DNA from: CAYJKB01 sp964370625
Lineage (GTDB): Bacteria; Bacillota; Clostridia; Oscillospirales; Butyricicoccaceae
Length of the DNA stretch: 64,000 nucleotides
Direction of reading: 5' to 3'
NCBI GenBank assembly: GCA_964370625.1
Contig: CAYJKB010000002.1
Span: 1 to 64,000, forward strand
Shown here: in pieces, positions 1 through 10,100 of the stretch
Position numbering within the stretch: the first letter of the stretch is position 1
How the letters are laid out: each line of letters begins with the position of its first letter
Notes under the pieces: generated by a model
What the model saw: only the letters and a program-made list of their open reading frames with translations
Databases searched by the model: none
Told to the model about the DNA's origin: nothing
Program-made: the position numbers and the translations under genes

Positions 1-29
1 AAGTAAGTTTTTCATCTGATGAGATAAAA

Positions 30-60
30 ACCACAGGTAATACTTTGTGTATTACCGAGG
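30..60 (-). terminator. Hairpin after infB
   Basis: A perfect 8-bp stem (GGTAATAC / GTATTACC, 36-56) lies 70 nt past the infB stop. On the minus strand it is followed by TGTGG and five T. It could be a weak terminator or an intercistronic processing hairpin. Nothing else is recognisable in positions 1-128. Confidence 0.4.
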
Positions 61-128
61 AGTTTTATGAAATATGATAGGAAAATCGCTGAATTTTTTT
101 GTAAAGTCGACTTTGAAGTTAACAGTTA

Positions 129-2678
129 TTATTGTTTGATTTCTTCCATCATATACGCTTCTATAATATCGCCTTCTTTGATATCGTTGTATTTTTCTAC
201 ACCGATACCACATTCGTAATTTTCAGCTACTTCTTTTGCATCTTCTTTGAAACGTTTTAGAGATGATAGAATACCATCGTGAATTACTATACCATCACGC
301 ACTACACGAACACTTGCATTACGTAAGATTTTACCATCTTGAACATATGCACCACCTATTGTACCAACGCTTGATACTTTAAATGTTTGACGAATTTCAG
401 CATGACCTAAAACAACTTCTTTGAATTTAGGTGCAAGCATTCCACGCATTGCTTGTTCCATTTCTTCTATACAATCGTAGATTACACGATAAGTTCTAAT
501 ATCAACTTCTTGACGAATTGCACTTTCAACAGCCATACGTTCAGGGCGAACATTAAATCCTGCGATTATAGCACCAGACGCTGAGGCTAGCATTACATCA
601 GATTCATTAATTGCACCAACACCACTATGGATAACACGTACACGAACTTCTTCATTTTTAATTTTTTCAAGTGAAGCTTTAAGTGCTTCAGCAGAACCTT
701 GAACATCTGCTTTGATGATGATATTAAGGTCTTTAATACTACCATCTTCAATATGTGAAAATAGGTTTTCTAGTGTAACCTTTTTAAATGCATTATGTTT
801 TTCGTCTTTTTCTTTTTGACGACGTTCTTCTGCAAGTTCACGAGCCATTCTTTCATCTTCTACTGCATAGAAAATGTCACCAGCACCTGGAACTTCTGCA
901 AGACCAATAATTTCAACAGGCACAGATGGACCTGCACTTGTAATTTGTTTACCACTGTCATCAGTCATCGCACGAATACGACCTACAGCTGTTCCTGCAA
1001 TGATAATATCTCCGTCGTTAAGTGTACCATTTTGCACAAGAAGTGTTGCAACAGGGCCACGACCTTTATCAAGTTTTGCTTCGATAACAGTACCCTTAGC
1101 TTGACGATTTGGATTTGCTCGTAATTCACCCATTTCAGAAGTTAAAAGTATCATTTCAAGCAGATGTTCAATACCCATATTTTGTTTAGCCGAGATTTTA
1201 CAAACAATTGTATCTCCGCCCCATTCTTCTGGTACAACATCATGTTCTGTAAGTTGTTGCATGATGCGATCTGGGTTTGCACCCTCTTTATCCATTTTGT
1301 TAACTGCAACAATGATTGGAACATTTGCAGCTTTAGCATGGTTAATTGCCTCAATAGTTTGTGGCATGATGCCATCATCAGCTGCTACTACTAGAATAGC
1401 TACGTCAGTTACCTGTGCACCACGAGCACGCATTGATGTAAACGCAGCATGTCCTGGAGTATCAAGGAATGTGATTGGTTTTCCGTTAATTTGCACTCTG
1501 TAAGCACCGATATGCTGAGTGATACCACCAGCTTCTCCTGATGCGATATTAGCTTTACGAACTGTATCAAGAAGCGAAGTTTTACCATGGTCAACGTGAC
1601 CCATAACTACAACTACAGGGCTTCTTTCAACTAAATCTTCATCTAAATCTTCTTTTTCATCAAACAGACGTTCTTCAATTGTTACAAATACTTCACGTTC
1701 AACTTTTGCACCCATTTCCATTGCGATAAGTGATGCTGTATCAAAATCAATAGCTTGTGATATTGATGCCATAACACCAAGTTTCATAAGCTCTTTAATT
1801 ACATCAGATGCTGTACGTTTTAAACGCATAGCAAGTTCACCTACATTGATTTCATCAGGAATCATTACTTTAAGCTGAACTTTTTTCGCTTGTTGCTGTT
1901 GTTGTTGTAATCTTTTCATACGTTCTTGATCTTCAAGACGTTTTTTATTGCTAAACTGTTTTTTGCCATCAGTTTTCTTTGTGATTTTTTGTTTGCTAGA
2001 GCCTGCGCTATATTTATTAGCTTTATCAGGTACTAAAGCATCAATTCTCTCATCGTATTTAGATAGGTCAACGTTGCCGTCTCCTCTTGTGTCAATACGG
2101 TGAACTTGTTTTTTAGATGTAATAGTATTATCTTCAGTTGTGTTATTAGTCTCTGTTTGAGGTTTAGTGTTAACTTCTTTTGCTACTGGAGCTTTAGAAG
2201 CATTTTGTTTGTTGTTTTGCACTTTAGGTGCATTATGTGACTTTTGCATGTCTTTTGTATCTTTTTCTCCCCTATTATTTGCCTTATCAGCCTTTATATC
2301 AACAGCTTTTTCTGCTTTTGGTTTTTCCATCTTAGGTTGCTCCATCTTAGGTTTTTCCACTTCAGTTTGCTCTACTGTAGTATTTTGCACTTTTGGTTGT
2401 ACTTCAGCTTTTGCTGGCTGTTCAACTTTTGGTTGCTCTACAGGTGTACTTTCTTTTTTAGGTTGTTCAGTTTTTGCTTTGATCATATTCTCTAAATCTT
2501 CAGTTTGATTATTAATTGTTAAATAATCAAAGATGATATTAAGTGATTTTTCATCCAATCCTTGTGCTGGACTTTTTGGCGCTTTTCCGAATTTTGTCAG
2601 TATTTCAATAACTTCTTTTTTATCAATTTTGAAATCTTTTGCAACATCAGTTACTTTGTATTTGTTATCTATTGCCAT
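129..2678 (-). CDS. infB: Translation initiation factor IF-2
   Basis: GTPase that places initiator tRNA on the 30S subunit and promotes 50S joining. An IF2_N-type domain (about residues 1-55) is followed by a low-complexity linker rich in EQPK/EKPK repeats and a glutamine run, a second IF2_N segment (about 270-320), the G domain with GHVDHGKT (from residue 360), DTPGH and NKMD, and the C-terminal domains. The ATG at 2678 was chosen because GGAGG lies 8 nt upstream. The 849-aa product overlaps the end of ylxQ by 14 nt, which suggests translational coupling. It is the last visible gene of the rimP-nusA-ylxR-ylxQ-infB unit; rbfA, often next, would lie outside the window. Confidence 0.98.
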   Translation of the reverse strand: MAIDNKYKVTDVAKDFKIDKKEVIEILTKFGKAPKSPAQGLDEKSLNIIFDYLTINNQTEDLENMIKAKTEQPKKESTPVEQPKVEQPAKAEVQPKVQNTTVEQTEVEKPKMEQPKMEKPKAEKAVDIKADKANNRGEKDTKDMQKSHNAPKVQNNKQNASKAPVAKEVNTKPQTETNNTTEDNTITSKKQVHRIDTRGDGNVDLSKYDERIDALVPDKANKYSAGSSKQKITKKTDGKKQFSNKKRLEDQERMKRLQQQQQQAKKVQLKVMIPDEINVGELAMRLKRTASDVIKELMKLGVMASISQAIDFDTASLIAMEMGAKVEREVFVTIEERLFDEKEDLDEDLVERSPVVVVMGHVDHGKTSLLDTVRKANIASGEAGGITQHIGAYRVQINGKPITFLDTPGHAAFTSMRARGAQVTDVAILVVAADDGIMPQTIEAINHAKAANVPIIVAVNKMDKEGANPDRIMQQLTEHDVVPEEWGGDTIVCKISAKQNMGIEHLLEMILLTSEMGELRANPNRQAKGTVIEAKLDKGRGPVATLLVQNGTLNDGDIIIAGTAVGRIRAMTDDSGKQITSAGPSVPVEIIGLAEVPGAGDIFYAVEDERMARELAEERRQKEKDEKHNAFKKVTLENLFSHIEDGSIKDLNIIIKADVQGSAEALKASLEKIKNEEVRVRVIHSGVGAINESDVMLASASGAIIAGFNVRPERMAVESAIRQEVDIRTYRVIYDCIEEMEQAMRGMLAPKFKEVVLGHAEIRQTFKVSSVGTIGGAYVQDGKILRNASVRVVRDGIVIHDGILSSLKRFKEDAKEVAENYECGIGVEKYNDIKEGDIIEAYMMEEIKQ

Positions 2679-3162
2679 CAGCGTCACCTCCACCTTTCAT
2701 CGAACGTTTTTTATCAAAAGTTTTACTTTCTTTTGGTTTTACGCTCTCTTTTAAGTCTCTTTGAGTTTTTTTGCGTGGTTTCTCTTTATTCTTACGTTTT
2801 GTTATTCGTTCAAATCGTTCTACTAATAATGTAGCATTTTCAAGATTGTTTCCAACAGTAGCAACTTTTTGTGCAACCGCTGATGCAAAACCTGCATCTG
2901 TTATAGCACAAATTGCACAAGAAGCACGTCCTAATGCAAACCCTAGTTCCTCTTTAGTTACATTTAATCTTAAATGTGGTGCTTTGCAATGAAATGAATA
3001 AGTATTCGCACGTTTAACCGTATTTTCGGCAGCGTCGCTAGCTGTTAACAGCACACATACTGTTCTTTTTTTAACTGCATCGCCACATGGATCTTCACCA
3101 ATGCAAAGTTTGCTTGCTTTTTTAGCAAGTCCTAATAAATTTAAAACACCGTTATTCGTAAT
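2665..3162 (-). CDS. ylxQ: YlxQ, L7Ae-type RNA-binding protein
   Basis: Small ribosomal L7Ae/L30e/S12e-family protein of the nusA-infB operon, expected to bind kink-turn-like RNA. The core ([14 protein letters not shown], then [10 protein letters not shown]) is typical and is followed by a lysine-rich tail of about 45 residues that runs into infB. The start is odd. The family usually begins a few residues before LNLLGLA, and GGAGG at 3169-3173 sits 6 nt before an ATT codon at 3162, while no in-frame ATG or GTG is nearby. I therefore place the start at ATT; the alternatives are TTG codons at 3186 or 3192, which lack a Shine-Dalgarno. The family is certain, the start is not. Confidence 0.85.
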   Translation of the reverse strand: MTNNGVLNLLGLAKKASKLCIGEDPCGDAVKKRTVCVLLTASDAAENTVKRANTYSFHCKAPHLRLNVTKEELGFALGRASCAICAITDAGFASAVAQKVATVGNNLENATLLVERFERITKRKNKEKPRKKTQRDLKESVKPKESKTFDKKRSMKGGGDADGNR

Positions 3163-3424
3163 CTTTATCCTCCATCTCTTTTTCAAGCGCAATATATATT
3201 TGTTCGTCTACTTTAGTTTCAAATGCACGCTCTAATGCTTTTGATTTAGTTACTTTTTTAAAACAATCTATATTGGCACACACATAAGCACCTCTACCAG
3301 GTTTTTTCCCTTTAAAATCTATGCTTATTTCTCCCTCTGGAGAACGCACAACTCTTAAAAGCTCCTTTTTAGAAAACATCTCACGACATCCTAAACATTT
3401 TCGCATAGGAATTTTTTTTGGCAT
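3152..3424 (-). CDS. ylxR: YlxR (RnpM) family RNA-binding protein
   Basis: DUF448/YlxR protein, reported in Bacillus to bind and modulate RNase P. The 90-aa product shows the family signature MRKCLGCREMFSKKELLRVV near the N-terminus and GRGAYVC in the middle. GGGAG precedes the ATG. It overlaps the proposed ylxQ start by about 11 nt. A 133-nt gap separates it from nusA, longer than other gaps in this operon, and that gap holds a repeat relic. Confidence 0.93.
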   Translation of the reverse strand: MPKKIPMRKCLGCREMFSKKELLRVVRSPEGEISIDFKGKKPGRGAYVCANIDCFKKVTKSKALERAFETKVDEQIYIALEKEMEDKDYE

Positions 3425-3436
3425 ACTTTTTGCTCC

Positions 3437-3464
3437 CTTTTTCCAGCTTTCTTTGTAAGCCGGA
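3437..3464 (-). repeat. Hairpin before ylxR
   Basis: On the minus strand CCGGCTT and AAGCTGG can pair around a 7-nt loop just upstream of the ylxR ribosome binding site. It may mark the edge of the neighbouring repeat relic. Confidence 0.35.
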
Positions 3465-3465
3465 A

Positions 3466-3552
3466 GTTGTTTAAAACGCTGAAAGTAAAAACATGAAAGA
3501 GAACTTTGACAATTCTAGTTCAGCTTTTGTATTTTCAGGGTTTATACAGTCT
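3466..3552. repeat. Shortened copy of the 18.2-kb repeat element
   Basis: This nusA-ylxR spacer is similar at both ends to the element at 18230-18419. Both begin with TAAAACGCTGAAAGT-like sequence and end with TTTTGTRTTTTCAGRGTTT followed by ACAGTCT. Roughly three quarters of the last 45 positions match by eye, and the middle is deleted here. Inverted arms AAAACGCTGAAA and TTTCAGGGTTT allow pairing. Probably a degenerate copy of a non-autonomous element inserted in an essential operon. Confidence 0.55.
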
Positions 3553-3557
3553 ATATT

Positions 3558-4619
3558 TTATTCTTCTGTTGCTTGTGAGGCTGGTTTTATATCAATTTTA
3601 CAGCCTGTAAGTTTAGCTGCAAGACGTGCATTTTGTCCTTCTTTACCAATTGCAAGAGATAATTGATCATCTGGAACGATAACACGACAGCTTTTTGGCT
3701 CTCCAAGCATTTTAGCAGATATTACATCAGCTGGTGATAAAGATTCTGATACAAATTGCGCCATATCTTCTGAATATTTAACAATGTCGATTTTTTCACC
3801 AAATAATTCTGATACAACTGCGCCAACACGACATCCACGAGGCCCTACACAAGCACCGATTGGGTCAATATTCTCATCATTTGAATGTACAGCAATTTTT
3901 GTACGGTTTCCAGCTTCACGTGCGATACTTTTGATTTCAACAATTCCATCATGAATTTCAGGAACTTCAAGTTCAAATAGGCGTTTAACTAAACCTGGGT
4001 GAGTACGAGAAATAAGAACTTGTGGCCCTCTGTTTCCTTTTCGCACTTCAACAACGTATACTTTAATACGTTCGCCTTCTGTAAGGTTTTCGCTGCGAAC
4101 TTGTTCGCTATAAGATAAAACTGCTTCTGTTTTTTCCCCTTGGCTTACCATTTCAAGAATGATATTTCCGTTTCTAGGGTCAATTCTGTTGATTATTGCT
4201 GTTAAAATTTCATGTTCTTTTGAAGAAAACTCATTAAGCACCATTCCACGTTCTGCCTCACGTATTCCTTGAATGATAACTTGTTTTGCAGTTTGTGCAG
4301 CAATACGGCCAAATTCTTTAGTTTTGATATCAATGCTAATTATATCACCAATATCAGCACGTTTTGAATGTTCACGTGCTTCTTCTAAAGAAACTTCTTC
4401 ATCCGGATCATAAACATCGTCAACTACTGTCTTTTTAACATACATTTTAATTTTCTTTTTGTCTTTATCAGGCTCAACAAAAACGTTATCCGCTGTTGAC
4501 GCTGTGTCACGTTTATAAGCTGTGATAAGTGCTTGGCATACTCTATCTAACATATAATCCATAGGTATACCTTTTTCGTTTTCAAGTTGTTCTAATGCTC
4601 CAAAAAACTCTGCATTCAT
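3558..4619 (-). CDS. nusA: Transcription termination/antitermination protein NusA
   Basis: RNA polymerase-associated factor that modulates pausing, termination and antitermination. The 353-aa protein has the N-terminal RNAP-binding domain (NAEFFGALEQLENEKGI), an S1 domain (about 135-200) and two KH domains; GACVGPRGCRVGAV lies in the first and LAIGKEGQNARLAAKLTG in the second. It is the short Gram-positive form without C-terminal acidic repeats. An AGGAAG-type site precedes the ATG. It lies 20 nt downstream of rimP, in the same operon. Confidence 0.98.
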   Translation of the reverse strand: MNAEFFGALEQLENEKGIPMDYMLDRVCQALITAYKRDTASTADNVFVEPDKDKKKIKMYVKKTVVDDVYDPDEEVSLEEAREHSKRADIGDIISIDIKTKEFGRIAAQTAKQVIIQGIREAERGMVLNEFSSKEHEILTAIINRIDPRNGNIILEMVSQGEKTEAVLSYSEQVRSENLTEGERIKVYVVEVRKGNRGPQVLISRTHPGLVKRLFELEVPEIHDGIVEIKSIAREAGNRTKIAVHSNDENIDPIGACVGPRGCRVGAVVSELFGEKIDIVKYSEDMAQFVSESLSPADVISAKMLGEPKSCRVIVPDDQLSLAIGKEGQNARLAAKLTGCKIDIKPASQATEE

Positions 4620-4639
4620 TTTTCCGTCTTCCTACTTTC

Positions 4640-5104
4640 TTAAAACTCTAATTTAAGGCGAACATAAGCCGCATCTTTTATATTAAATGTAAGTGTACCC
4701 ATGTCTGTTTCTATTTGTACTTCGTCATTATTATATGATATCAATGTACCATCAGTTTCTTTTATTCCGTTTTGTGGCTTATAAAACTTTACTTCTACAG
4801 CGTTTCCAATAAACTTTTCAAAATGAGAAGTTTTTGTAAGCTTTCTAGTTAGTCCCGCTGAGGACACGCATAAAGTGTAAGGCGGCAAAGAGGAAAATTG
4901 TGGTTCATCTAAAAATGGATCTATAATACGACTAACAGCTTCACATGTTTCAATTGATATTCCATCATCGCTATCAATATATACTGTAAGGACATAATCT
5001 AATCCTTCTTTTTCAAATTCTACATCCCAAAGTTCTACATTATGTTTCTGCGTAACTGGTAATGCAAACTCGCTTACAACACGACATACTTCTTTTGCCT
5101 GCAT
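4640..5104 (-). CDS. rimP: Ribosome maturation factor RimP
   Basis: Factor for 30S maturation. The 154-aa product has the RimP N-terminal domain (VSEFALPVTQKHNVELWDVEFEKEG-type pattern, SSAGLTR) and a C-terminal SH3-like part. The ATG at 5104 is chosen because GGAGG at 5114-5118 lies 9 nt upstream; a longer reading frame reaches 5158 without a ribosome binding site. First gene of the rimP-infB operon. Confidence 0.96.
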   Translation of the reverse strand: MQAKEVCRVVSEFALPVTQKHNVELWDVEFEKEGLDYVLTVYIDSDDGISIETCEAVSRIIDPFLDEPQFSSLPPYTLCVSSAGLTRKLTKTSHFEKFIGNAVEVKFYKPQNGIKETDGTLISYNNDEVQIETDMGTLTFNIKDAAYVRLKLEF

Positions 5105-5250
5105 ACAATTTAACCTCCAATATGAACAAGAGAGACTGAGCATATGCCCAGCCTCCACAGATTTAATTACTTACTTTCGTAATTATAACACACTTTTTAT
5201 ATAAAAGCAAGGAAAATTTTACATGATATATATTGTTATATTATATATCT

Positions 5251-7341
5251 TTATTCGTCATTGTTTTCATCATCAAGAATAAAATCAATTTGCCCAGAAA
5301 CTTCAGATGCTGCAATTAGCTTTACATGCACAGCTGTTCCTATAGAGAATTTTCTGCCTGTATGTTTGCCTGTTAGTGTAAGCTTTTCTTCATTATATTC
5401 ATAATAATCATCTTTTATGCTCTCAAGTCTCACTAGCCCTTCAATAGTATTAGGCAGTTCAACAAACATACCAAATCCTTGAACAGATGATACAACCGCA
5501 TCAAATGATTGTCCGATATGTTTTGACATATACTGAGCCATATAGAGCTTTTCTACATCACGTTCTGCTGTATCTGCTGCCATTTCACGTGAACTCGATT
5601 GCACCGCAGCTTCTGTGCATGTATTTTTTAGCTTTTCACTCTCTGGCACACCTTCAAGTAAATTTTGCATCATTCTATGTGTGATAAGATCTGGATAACG
5701 TCTAATTGGTGATGTAAAATGCAAATAGAATTTTGAAGACAGCCCATAGTGACCTAAACATTCTGACGCATATCTTGCACGTGCAAGTGAACGAAGAAGC
5801 ATTACAGACAATGTTTTTTCTTCTGGTTTTCCTTTTGATTGTTTCAAAACGTCACCTAATACATGTGTATTATCTTCTTGCCCTTTCGGAATTTTATACC
5901 CAAACATACGAGCAAAATTCGAAAATACTTTAAGTTTATTAGGGTCTGGCATTTCATGCACACGATAAACAGCAGGATAATCTGCTTTTAACATAAATTC
6001 AGCAGCAGCTTCATTACAAGCTAGCATAAATTCTTCGATAAGCATTTCTGATTGACCACGTGTGCGAAGCACAACTTCATTTGCAATTCCATTTTCATCG
6101 CAAAGAACAGCCGCCTCTGGGATATCAAGCTCTAAAGCACCACGAATCATACGATTTTTTCTCATATTAATCGCAAGGTCATTCATCTTAACTAATGTGT
6201 CTTTTATATGGGCATAACGAGCACAAAGTTCTTCATCTCCATCTAAAATTTTATTTACATTAGTATATGTCATACGTTCTTTAGAGTTAATCACACTTTT
6301 AGCAAATCTAAAGCTATAAACTCTGCCTGAACTATCTGTTTCCAAAAATCCCGAAAAAGCATATCTGTCTACATTCGGATTTAATGAACATATTCCATTT
6401 GATAATTCAAATGGCAACATTGGCACTACTTTATCAGCAAAATAAACTGAAGTTCCTCTATTCCATGCTTCTCTATCAAGAGGGCTTTCATATGTTACAT
6501 AATGCGATACATCAGCAATATGCACACCTAATATCATTCGTCCATTCTCTAATGGTTCAAGTGATACAGCGTCATCAAAGTCTTTCGCTGTATCTCCATC
6601 AATCGTGAAAATAACTTTATCTCTTAAGTCTTCACGTCCTGTAATATCTGTTACAACTTGAGAAATAGTTTTTGCTTGATCCGTTACACTTGTTGGAAAT
6701 TCTTCAAAAATACCATTTTGATGTAAAATCGCAGCTGCAGCAGTTTTTAGCGTATTATCTTCACCAAAAACATGACTAATTACACCTTGTGCTGGATATT
6801 TTGCATCTCCGTAAAATGTTATTTTAACCTCTACTTTATCCCCCACTTTAGCTCCCATAAGTTTTCTCATGGAAACATCTACAAGTGGATAGCGTTTTGA
6901 CGGCTGAACATAATATGCACGACCTTTTTCAAGCCTACCAATTACTGTTCTAACACTTCTGGACAAAACAGATACAACAGCACCTTCACGACGACGGTTT
7001 CGTGATGGTTTTGGATTTAATTTCACCAATATTTTATCTCCATGCCAAGCATGACGACTTTGACCAGGTGGAATAAAAATATCTTCCGTATTTTTTTCAT
7101 AAATTGGAATACCAAAAGCAAATGCTTTTTCTGTAGCTCCAAATGTGCAAGGAACTATGCCAAAAAATTCACTTTTCGCATAACGTTTCTTTTTGTTTTT
7201 GAGAATACGTCCTTGCGCTTCAAGTTCATGCAATGCATCTTGAATATCATTTTTAGGGAAATGACGAAGTATTTCAAATAATTCTTTAATTGAAAGTGGG
7301 CGTGTTAATGCTTCATATACAACTTCTAAAATGTCATTCAT
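5251..7341 (-). CDS. rnr: Ribonuclease R
   Basis: Processive 3'-5' exoribonuclease of the RNB family that degrades structured RNA. The 696-aa protein has an N-terminal helix-turn-helix, cold-shock domains, the RNB catalytic domain with TIDGDTAKDFDDAVSLE (the aspartates binding magnesium) and HIADVSHYV, and a C-terminal S1 domain (about residues 620-690). AAAGGAGGG precedes the ATG. It lacks the long basic tail of some family members. smpB and secG, frequent partners in Bacillota, are not adjacent. Confidence 0.97.
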   Translation of the reverse strand: MNDILEVVYEALTRPLSIKELFEILRHFPKNDIQDALHELEAQGRILKNKKKRYAKSEFFGIVPCTFGATEKAFAFGIPIYEKNTEDIFIPPGQSRHAWHGDKILVKLNPKPSRNRRREGAVVSVLSRSVRTVIGRLEKGRAYYVQPSKRYPLVDVSMRKLMGAKVGDKVEVKITFYGDAKYPAQGVISHVFGEDNTLKTAAAAILHQNGIFEEFPTSVTDQAKTISQVVTDITGREDLRDKVIFTIDGDTAKDFDDAVSLEPLENGRMILGVHIADVSHYVTYESPLDREAWNRGTSVYFADKVVPMLPFELSNGICSLNPNVDRYAFSGFLETDSSGRVYSFRFAKSVINSKERMTYTNVNKILDGDEELCARYAHIKDTLVKMNDLAINMRKNRMIRGALELDIPEAAVLCDENGIANEVVLRTRGQSEMLIEEFMLACNEAAAEFMLKADYPAVYRVHEMPDPNKLKVFSNFARMFGYKIPKGQEDNTHVLGDVLKQSKGKPEEKTLSVMLLRSLARARYASECLGHYGLSSKFYLHFTSPIRRYPDLITHRMMQNLLEGVPESEKLKNTCTEAAVQSSSREMAADTAERDVEKLYMAQYMSKHIGQSFDAVVSSVQGFGMFVELPNTIEGLVRLESIKDDYYEYNEEKLTLTGKHTGRKFSIGTAVHVKLIAASEVSGQIDFILDDENNDE

Positions 7342-7460
7342 ATAAAACCCTCCTTTATGTTTTAAGCAATAAAAATTTATATTTTTTTATTAATAGTGCT
7401 TAAAAACCTATTATATTTTTATTATACTTCATTTCCTATAAAATATAAAGAGGATATTTG

Positions 7461-9962
7461 TTAAAAGTGAGGTTCTGCAATTTTTTCTATAGTGATTTGA
7501 TTATCTTTCAAATATAATTTTGTCGGAAATCCTTTTGAAATTCGCCCTGTAAGTATTGCTTCTGCAAGCACATCTTCTACTTTTGTTTGAATTTGTCTTT
7601 TTATCGGCCTTGCTCCATACATTTCATCAAACCCTATGTCAGCTATATATTTTGTAATATTTTCATCGATGATTATGTCATTTCCAAGTTCTAAAGCACG
7701 GCGTTTTACATCATTTAATAGATTTTCTGTGATTTTATGAATTTCATTTTTATTTAGCTTATCAAATACTAATATATCATCTAATCTATTAAATAGCTCT
7801 GGTCTAATCATAGTTTTAAGTGTTTCGATTACACTTTTGCGAATTTGTTCAAATTGTTGGTTTGCATCATCATTTGCATTAAATCCTAGTCCTTTTTTAT
7901 TTGTCGCTATTTTTTCAGCACCTATATTTGATGTCATAATTATTACAGTATTTTTAAAGCTAACACGCCTACCTTTGCTATCTGTTAAACATCCATCTTC
8001 TAATATTTGCAAAAATATATTAAATATATCAGGGTGTGCTTTTTCTATTTCATCAAACAAAATCACTGAATATGGTTTGCGTCTTACTTTTTCTGTAAGT
8101 TGTCCACCTTCTTCAAATCCTATATACCCTGGAGGAGATCCGATTAGCTTTGACACTGATTGTTTCTCCATATATTCAGACATATCAACCTTAATTAATG
8201 CTTCATCATTTCCAAAAAGAACGTTTGCTAATGCTTTAGAAAGTTCAGTTTTCCCGACTCCTGTAGGTCCTAAAAACAAAAATGAGCCTATTGGGCGTTT
8301 ATATTCCCTAAGCCCTGCTCTTGAGCGTCTTATTGCCCTTGATAATGAACACACAGCAGCATGTTGTCCTATAACTCTCTCATGCAGTAATTCTTCTAAT
8401 TCTAGCAAATTTTGTACTTCATCTGCTGTGAGTTTTGTTACTTTTATACCTGTCATTTCTGATACAATACTTGCTATATGATTTGGAAGTAATATACATG
8501 TGCTTTGTCTTGAATAAATTTCCATTCTCTTTTTTTCAATTTCTGTAAATAATTTAGTTTCTCTACCGCCTAAAAGTGCTGCTTTTGATAGGCTTTGCTT
8601 TTGTATAGCAATCTTTTTTTCTTCCATTAAAAGTTTTAAATCTTGCTCCATTTGCTCTATTTCTGGTGTATTACTCCTATGATTTTGCATTTTAATTTTT
8701 GCACAAGCTTCATCAATCAAATCAATTGCCTTATCCGGCAAATATCTTTCGTTTACATATCTAACAGATAGCTCAACGGCAGAATTAATAGCTTCATCAG
8801 AAATTTTCACCTTGTGATATGCTTCATATTTATGACGTAACCCTTTCAAAATTTCTACAGTTTGTTCTGCCGTTGGCTCGTCAATAGTTACCTTCTGAAA
8901 ACGTCTATCTAGTGCATTATCTCTTTCAATAAATCTTTTGTATTCTGCTACAGTTGTAGCACCTATTACTTGAATTTCTCCACGAGATAATGCTGGCTTT
9001 AATATATTTGCAGCGTCAATTGCTCCTTCTGCCATTCCAGCGCCGACTATCATATGCATTTCATCAATAAATAAAATTATATTCTTCACTTTTGTAATTT
9101 CGTTAAGTAAAGCTTTAACTCTCTCTTCAAATTCACCACGATATTTTGTGCCAGCAATCATCGCTGATAAATCAAGCGACATTATCTGTTTATCCTTTAA
9201 ATTTTCTGGTACACATCCATGCACAATCCTTGTTGCAAGCCCCTCTGCTATTGCAGTTTTTCCCACGCCAGGGTCACCCACTAGTGATGGATTATTCTTT
9301 GTTCTACGAGATAAAATTTCAATAGTTCTTTCAACTTCTCTCTCTCGTCCTATAACTGGGTCCAGTTTTCCTTCAGCTGCAAGCGCTGTTAAATTTTTCG
9401 AAAATTGATTTAATGTTTTAAGTTCTGGATTTTTTTCATATTTAACCTTAATATTTGCATCTATATTAGTATTCACATGTGATTTATTGCTAATTTCACA
9501 AGTATCAGTGCGAGCAAAACTATCTCTTGATAGCATTTTTTCCACTGTGCTAGAAATCATTTCAGGTGCAATTCCCATAGATGCAATAATCCTTGTTCCA
9601 ACATTTTGTTTTTCTGAAATCATAGCTAAAATCAAATGTTCTGTTGATACTTCTGTGCTTTTATATTTATATCCTATATCTGTTGCGATTTCGATAATAT
9701 GTTTTACTCTTGGTGTAAGTGTTAGATACATATCATCTGTTGCTATTCCTGTTCCCATCATAGATTTTATTTTATCTATTACTCTGATTTCTGTCACATC
9801 AAAACTTGCTAATACTCTTGATGATATGCTTTCTTTTTCATGCAAAATTCCAACTAAAAAATGCTCTGTTCCAACATAATTATGTCCAAGTTTTGCCGCA
9901 ATTTGCCTTGAAAAACTTATTGCTCTTTTTGTTTCGATAGTAAATTTATTTTGAAAGTTCAT
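7461..9962 (-). CDS. clpC: ClpC-type AAA+ chaperone of the Clp protease
   Basis: Hexameric unfoldase that feeds substrates to ClpP. The 833-aa product has the Clp_N double repeat (residues 1-145), AAA domain 1 with GDPGVGKT and FIDEMH, a short UVR-type middle domain (about 410-460), AAA domain 2 with GPTGVGKTELSKA and LFDEIEKAHP, and ClpB D2-small. The middle domain is ClpC-like, not ClpB-like. The usual ctsR-mcsA-mcsB neighbours are absent. The Shine-Dalgarno is held in a hairpin (9971-9997). Confidence 0.95.
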   Translation of the reverse strand: MNFQNKFTIETKRAISFSRQIAAKLGHNYVGTEHFLVGILHEKESISSRVLASFDVTEIRVIDKIKSMMGTGIATDDMYLTLTPRVKHIIEIATDIGYKYKSTEVSTEHLILAMISEKQNVGTRIIASMGIAPEMISSTVEKMLSRDSFARTDTCEISNKSHVNTNIDANIKVKYEKNPELKTLNQFSKNLTALAAEGKLDPVIGREREVERTIEILSRRTKNNPSLVGDPGVGKTAIAEGLATRIVHGCVPENLKDKQIMSLDLSAMIAGTKYRGEFEERVKALLNEITKVKNIILFIDEMHMIVGAGMAEGAIDAANILKPALSRGEIQVIGATTVAEYKRFIERDNALDRRFQKVTIDEPTAEQTVEILKGLRHKYEAYHKVKISDEAINSAVELSVRYVNERYLPDKAIDLIDEACAKIKMQNHRSNTPEIEQMEQDLKLLMEEKKIAIQKQSLSKAALLGGRETKLFTEIEKKRMEIYSRQSTCILLPNHIASIVSEMTGIKVTKLTADEVQNLLELEELLHERVIGQHAAVCSLSRAIRRSRAGLREYKRPIGSFLFLGPTGVGKTELSKALANVLFGNDEALIKVDMSEYMEKQSVSKLIGSPPGYIGFEEGGQLTEKVRRKPYSVILFDEIEKAHPDIFNIFLQILEDGCLTDSKGRRVSFKNTVIIMTSNIGAEKIATNKKGLGFNANDDANQQFEQIRKSVIETLKTMIRPELFNRLDDILVFDKLNKNEIHKITENLLNDVKRRALELGNDIIIDENITKYIADIGFDEMYGARPIKRQIQTKVEDVLAEAILTGRISKGFPTKLYLKDNQITIEKIAEPHF

Positions 9963-9970
9963 AAAAAAAC

Positions 9971-9997
9971 ACTCCTTATACTGACAATGTAAGGAGT
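9971..9997 (-). promoter_or_regulatory. Hairpin masking the clpC ribosome binding site
   Basis: ACTCCTTA and TAAGGAGT form an 8-bp stem whose 3' arm is the clpC Shine-Dalgarno. The stem is followed by G and seven T directly before the ATG. It could act as an RNA thermometer-like switch or as an attenuator. Confidence 0.5.
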
Positions 9998-10058
9998 ATA
10001 TGCTAATATTGTAACTTTTAAACAGTTTTAGCTTATTTCATTTATTTTATATGAAAAA

Positions 10059-10084
10059 GGGTGTGATGAAAATACATCACACCC
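10059..10084 (-). terminator. Terminator of the SnoaL-like gene
   Basis: A perfect 10-bp stem (GGGTGTGATG / CATCACACCC) with a 6-nt loop is followed on the minus strand by five T. It lies 17 nt past the stop of the upstream gene. Confidence 0.85.
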
Positions 10085-10100
10085 TAAGTTTATTTAGATA

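Noticed and set aside
1..15. Minus-strand ATG at the window edge that might start rbfA
   Set aside because: No Shine-Dalgarno and only five codons are visible.
67..219. Plus-strand reading frame of 50 codons with a GAGGAG upstream, overlapping the end of infB
   Set aside because: It runs antisense through the infB 3' end, has no recognisable features and low-complexity composition.
7837..8481. 214-codon antisense frame inside clpC
   Set aside because: Shadow of the second AAA domain of clpC.
9962..10058. CtsR or CIRCE operator before clpC
   Set aside because: No heptad repeats or GAGTGCTAA-type inverted repeat could be found.
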